This document shows, in pieces, positions 5,612 through 7,732 of a stretch of 7,732 nt of DNA. Every line of letters starts with the position of its first letter. The first letter of the stretch is position 1. The DNA is from Eubacterium sp. GTDB lineage: Bacteria; Bacillota; Clostridia; Lachnospirales; Lachnospiraceae. The stretch is taken from NCBI GenBank assembly GCA_020844525.1, contig JAJGAH010000108.1, positions 1-7,732 on the forward strand, given 5' to 3'. The notes below the pieces were generated by a model. That model ran no database searches. It worked only from the letters and a program-made list of their open reading frames with translations, and was not told the DNA's origin. The position numbers and the translations under genes are program-made.

Positions 5612-5666
5612 CTATATATAAAACATATATATAGCACATATATATAGCACATCTATATATAAAACA
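5612..5666. repeat. AT-rich nested direct repeats between convergent genes
   Basis: CTATATATAAAACA occurs at 5612-5625 and at 5653-5666. Between them lie two head-to-tail copies of CATATATATAGCA (5624-5636 and 5637-5649). The block lies between the rplA terminator and the 3' end of the convergent pucR-type gene. Just beyond it, AAACAC (5662-5667) and GTGTTT (5683-5688) could form a weak hairpin that ends the - strand transcript before T-rich sequence. Confidence 0.75.
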
Positions 5667-5710
5667 CATGAGATCCATACAGGTGTTTATCAGGATTCTG
5701 TTCGGTTTAC

Positions 5711-6874
5711 TTACTGTATGTTTAATAGCATGAGTGCCGTTATGAGCTGTGTCTTGACAGCGAGAGACGATATATCCATGTTGAGCAGATCGCGTATCTT
5801 ATTCAGATAGTAATTGATGGTGTTTCGGTGAACGTACAGCTTTTCGGCGGTTTCCTTGACGCTGCCATCGTGTGCGAGGTAGGTCCGGAGCACGCCGACC
5901 AGATCGGTATTATTTTCCCGGTCATAGTCAAGAAGCGGTTTAATCGTGTTTTGAAGATAATCTGATATGATGTCGTCGTCATCGATGTTCATCAGGAGCT
6001 TGTACAGACCCATTTCTGAATAAAAAATCTGATCGGGCCGCAGTCTTCCCTTGCTTTGCAGCTTCTGGACCGCAATGGCCTGCCGGTAGTTCTTATACAG
6101 GCAGCGGATGCTCCTGGTCGTTTTTCCAACGCCCCAGATGAAGGATTCTGTCTTCGGAAAGGCCAGCTTCAGATAATATTTCATGTCCTGTACAAATTCA
6201 TGCAGTCTGTCCGTGCAATAATCTCCCAGCACGGCCAGAATACGGGTGTCTGAGAGAAATACGGAAAAATTCTGGTACTTGTGGCTCAGATTGCTGTATA
6301 CAGCGGCAGACTTCTGTTCAAGCGTTGTCTCTGCATAAATTTCACAGTCGGAAGGACTGACTGCACAGACTGTATATTTCCATTCTGCCTGAAATGGAAG
6401 GTGTGCCAGGGGAATCATGTAAAGATCCTTCTGCTCAGGAAAGAAGATTGCATTTCTGAACAGGGAGGTGATCTCGGCATTTCTGGATTCATCCTTGGTA
6501 ATCGCGTAGCTGAAGATACGCATGATTTCTGCAAGATGGATCTTCCATGGCACTTCAAAAAGGGGAAGGTCGTGCTGGTCACAGAATGTTATGACTGCCT
6601 GCGGTACATGGTCCAGGTATGGCCCGGTATTCAGCACAATACCTGCCGCCTGCTTTTTATATATGGAATGAATCAGGTCCAGCAGTTCCTGGTCGGAGCT
6701 GATGGCAACCCCGGTCACAAATGCGATCTCACCACCTTCCAGAAAAGAGGTCGCGAGGCCCGATTCCACCATGTGAATCCAGGTGACACTGTTGGACATG
6801 CCATTTTCTCCGGCAAGCAGCGTGATATCCATATGTGCTACTTTTTCGACCAGACGCTTTAATTCAATGGACAT
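5711..6874 (-). CDS. PucR-family transcriptional regulator (CdaR-like)
   Basis: This 387-residue protein has the three-part PucR layout. An N-terminal PucR sensor domain (about residues 1-125) contains the typical GGEIAFVTG and AAGIVLNTGPYL strands. A degenerate GGDEF-like middle region spans about 165-290. The C-terminal HTH_30 domain has HDGSVKETAEKLYVHRNTIN at 335-354, followed by YYLNKIRDLL. PucR in Bacillus activates purine catabolism; relatives control amino-acid, amine or sugar-acid use, so the ligand cannot be named. The ATG at 6874-6872 has GAGGGGG (plus-strand 6880-6886) 5 bases upstream. The gene is divergent from a class III aminotransferase, the usual geometry for a regulator and its target, and convergent with rplA. 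No clear promoter is seen; a strong hairpin (6962-7009) stands upstream. Read-through from a far promoter would meet that hairpin first. Confidence 0.9.
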   Translation of the reverse strand: MSIELKRLVEKVAHMDITLLAGENGMSNSVTWIHMVESGLATSFLEGGEIAFVTGVAISSDQELLDLIHSIYKKQAAGIVLNTGPYLDHVPQAVITFCDQHDLPLFEVPWKIHLAEIMRIFSYAITKDESRNAEITSLFRNAIFFPEQKDLYMIPLAHLPFQAEWKYTVCAVSPSDCEIYAETTLEQKSAAVYSNLSHKYQNFSVFLSDTRILAVLGDYCTDRLHEFVQDMKYYLKLAFPKTESFIWGVGKTTRSIRCLYKNYRQAIAVQKLQSKGRLRPDQIFYSEMGLYKLLMNIDDDDIISDYLQNTIKPLLDYDRENNTDLVGVLRTYLAHDGSVKETAEKLYVHRNTINYYLNKIRDLLNMDISSLAVKTQLITALMLLNIQ

Positions 6875-6961
6875 AAGTACCCCCTCTTGAAAACCTTATG
6901 CATTATTTTGCGGAAGATCTCTGAACAATATGTGATTCCTCAATATGATTTTTGGGGAATA

Positions 6962-7009
6962 AAAAAGAGCAAGGACAGAATCTGTATACAGAACGTCCTT
7001 GCTCTTTTT
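6962..7009. terminator. Perfect 15-bp hairpin with A and T tracts, able to terminate in both directions
   Basis: AAAAAGAGCAAGGAC (6962-6976) is perfectly complementary to GTCCTTGCTCTTTTT (6995-7009). A T run ends the stem on either strand, which is the form of a bidirectional intrinsic terminator. The loop holds a 12-base palindrome, TCTGTATACAGA (6981-6992). It stands upstream of both divergent genes, not downstream of any recognised one. Confidence 0.8.
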
Positions 7010-7090
7010 CACTATAAAAATCATATATTATATAGAAAATTTAGAAATTAACTATAATACTAATACAGTTATCGCAAATTATCAAGGGCG

Positions 7091-7144
7091 TTTTGGAAGG
7101 GAAAGTGTTTCAGAGCCTTTTGGAAGGGCAAGGATTTCATATCC
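7091..7144. repeat. Tandem 27-base duplication
   Basis: Unit 1 (7091-7117) and unit 2 (7118-7144) abut directly and agree at 22 of 27 positions. Both begin TTTTGGAAGGG and share AAG, TTTCA and a final CC at the same spacing. The second unit forms most of the left arm of the adjoining 80-base inverted repeat. Confidence 0.8.
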
Positions 7145-7205
7145 CTGTCGTCATTCGCAAACCGGCCGGTAATGCTCTGACAAATGGGCTATGAAATCCT
7201 TGCCC
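7126..7205. repeat. 80-base nested inverted repeat (possible dispersed element or structured RNA)
   Basis: GGGCAAGGATTTCATA (7126-7141) is a perfect inverted copy of TATGAAATCCTTGCCC (7190-7205). Inside, further pairs keep register: CCC/GGG (7143-7145 with 7186-7188), TGTC/GACA (7146-7149 with 7179-7182), CATT/AATG (7152-7155 with 7171-7174), and a central palindrome ACCGGCCGGT (7161-7170). The layered pairing makes a chance origin unlikely. No flanking T tract marks it as a terminator. Confidence 0.8.
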
Positions 7206-7497
7206 CAGCCTGGGGGATGGCTGCGGTCAAAGATAAGAGAGCAGTTTTGTTAAAAATGTCTATGTGCCCCGGCCCAAAAATAATTGGGCGCTGACTTATT
7301 GTTCTGTGCTGTTGTTCCGGCTACACTTGTGCCTATCAGTTGAACCGTACAGACAGATGAGACGCGCATAGCATTTTTACCTGACTGCACATGATTGAGC
7401 CCGGCGGGTGCTGATCAATGTCAGTACATAGATTATTTTATATTTCAGGAAAACAATTTTCCGGGACAGCATTTTTTATTGCAGAGGAGGGAAGCGT

Positions 7498-7732
7498 ATG
7501 AAGGAAATGGACAGACAGCAGGCTGCTGCACTTGGTAATGAGATCAGAGATAAGCAGAAAAAATATGTGCTACAGTCATGGAACGCGCAGCGCAATCTGA
7601 ATCCGATTCCGATTCAGTATTGCGATAACATTTATCTGTATGATTATGAGGGTAACCGTTATACGGATATGTCCTCCATGCATGTGAATGTCAATGTCGG
7701 GTATGGCAATAAAGAGATCAACCAGGCAATTA
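7498..7732 (+). CDS. Class III PLP-dependent aminotransferase (N-terminal 78 residues; 3' end cut by window)
   Basis: Only the first 78 residues are present and the frame is open to the window edge. The start pattern is typical of class III (omega-type) aminotransferases: a helix ending KKYVLQSWNAQRNLNPIPIQ, then the strand pair DNIYLYDYEGNRYTDMSS, followed by VNVNVGYGNKEINQAI, the usual 'aG.yl.D.dG.rylD..s...n.n.Gh..p.v..Ai' segment. Such enzymes move an amino group from an amine or omega-amino acid to a keto acid using pyridoxal phosphate. The catalytic lysine and cofactor residues lie beyond the window, so substrate (taurine, beta-alanine, GABA or another amine) cannot be told. AGGAGGG (7485-7491) is 6 bases before the ATG. 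It is divergent from the PucR-type gene, its probable regulator. Position 69 has Tyr where many relatives have His after the Gly. Confidence 0.85.
   Translation, partial: MKEMDRQQAAALGNEIRDKQKKYVLQSWNAQRNLNPIPIQYCDNIYLYDYEGNRYTDMSSMHVNVNVGYGNKEINQAI

Larger units (their letters stand above)
6875..7497. other. 623-base divergent intergenic region with no convincing gene
   Basis: Neither strand holds a protein gene of credible length. From left to right it contains: two CAATATG copies (6926-6932 and 6941-6947); the long hairpin at 6962-7009; a very AT-rich stretch (7010-7085) with TATAAT-like hexamers on both strands but no good -35 boxes; a 27-base tandem repeat; an 80-base inverted repeat; small hairpins CAGCC/GGCTG (7206-7223) and GCCCAA/TTGGGC (7272-7289); and an unstructured-looking stretch up to the aminotransferase SD. 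No known riboswitch class was recognised. A possible but weak promoter before the aminotransferase is TGATCA (7412-7417) with TATTTT (7434-7439). Confidence 0.6.

Noticed and set aside
6281..6862. 193-residue + strand ORF opposite the PucR-type gene
   Set aside because: The - strand has intact sensor and HTH domains; the + frame is cysteine-rich without a pattern and has no SD.
7088..7180. + strand frame reading AFWKGKCFRAFWKGKDFISL through the tandem repeat
   Set aside because: It has no start codon after the upstream stop at 7061-7063. The repetition only reflects a 27-base unit divisible by three.
7091..7205. CRISPR array
   Set aside because: There are only two units, they abut without spacers, and no cas genes are present.

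Overview
The window looks like a chromosomal segment of an anaerobic Clostridia-type Firmicute, most plausibly Lachnospiraceae. This is an inference from the strong AGGAGG-type ribosome binding sites, the moderate GC content, the zinc-ribbon L33, the short SecE and the microcompartment genes. It joins an accessory catabolic module, a core transcription/translation operon and a second catabolic module.

Positions 1-2150 hold the tail of a bacterial microcompartment (BMC) operon on the + strand: the C-terminal part of an EutN/PduN-type shell vertex protein, a PduS-type iron-sulfur flavoprotein and a PduT-type tandem-BMC shell protein with the pore cysteine that ligates a 4Fe-4S cluster in that family. 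PduS and PduT together suggest electron transfer between the lumen and the cytosol. An intrinsic terminator follows pduT. A DeoR-family regulator, starting at a GTG, lies just after it at 2170-2946 and is the likely local regulator.

Positions 2947-3187 are a dense control region: three AATAAATTTC repeats, a small inverted repeat, a good sigma-A-type promoter, and an intrinsic terminator whose left arm begins upstream of the predicted transcription start. That geometry should stop read-through from deoR while sparing transcripts that start locally. The promoter drives rpmG-secE-nusG-rplK-rplA (3188-5513). Two near-identical hairpins, one before rplK and one before rplA, copy the L1-binding element of 23S rRNA (GUGG-GA-GGGA / UCCC-GCAANUA-CCAC). 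They point to feedback by L1 acting separately on each of the two genes. The cluster ends with a strong terminator after rplA, so rplJ-rplL do not follow directly.

Positions 5589-5710 carry an AT-rich nested direct-repeat patch. A PucR-family regulator lies on the - strand (5711-6874). It is divergent from the start of a class III PLP-dependent aminotransferase (7498 to the window end), and the pair looks like a regulator and its amine or amino-acid catabolic target. The 623-base gap between them holds no convincing gene but is highly structured: a perfect 15-bp hairpin flanked by A and T tracts, a 27-base tandem duplication, and an 80-base nested inverted repeat with two tiny outward-facing ORFs that both begin MKSLP. 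This resembles a dispersed intergenic repeat or a structured RNA and is the least explained part of the window.
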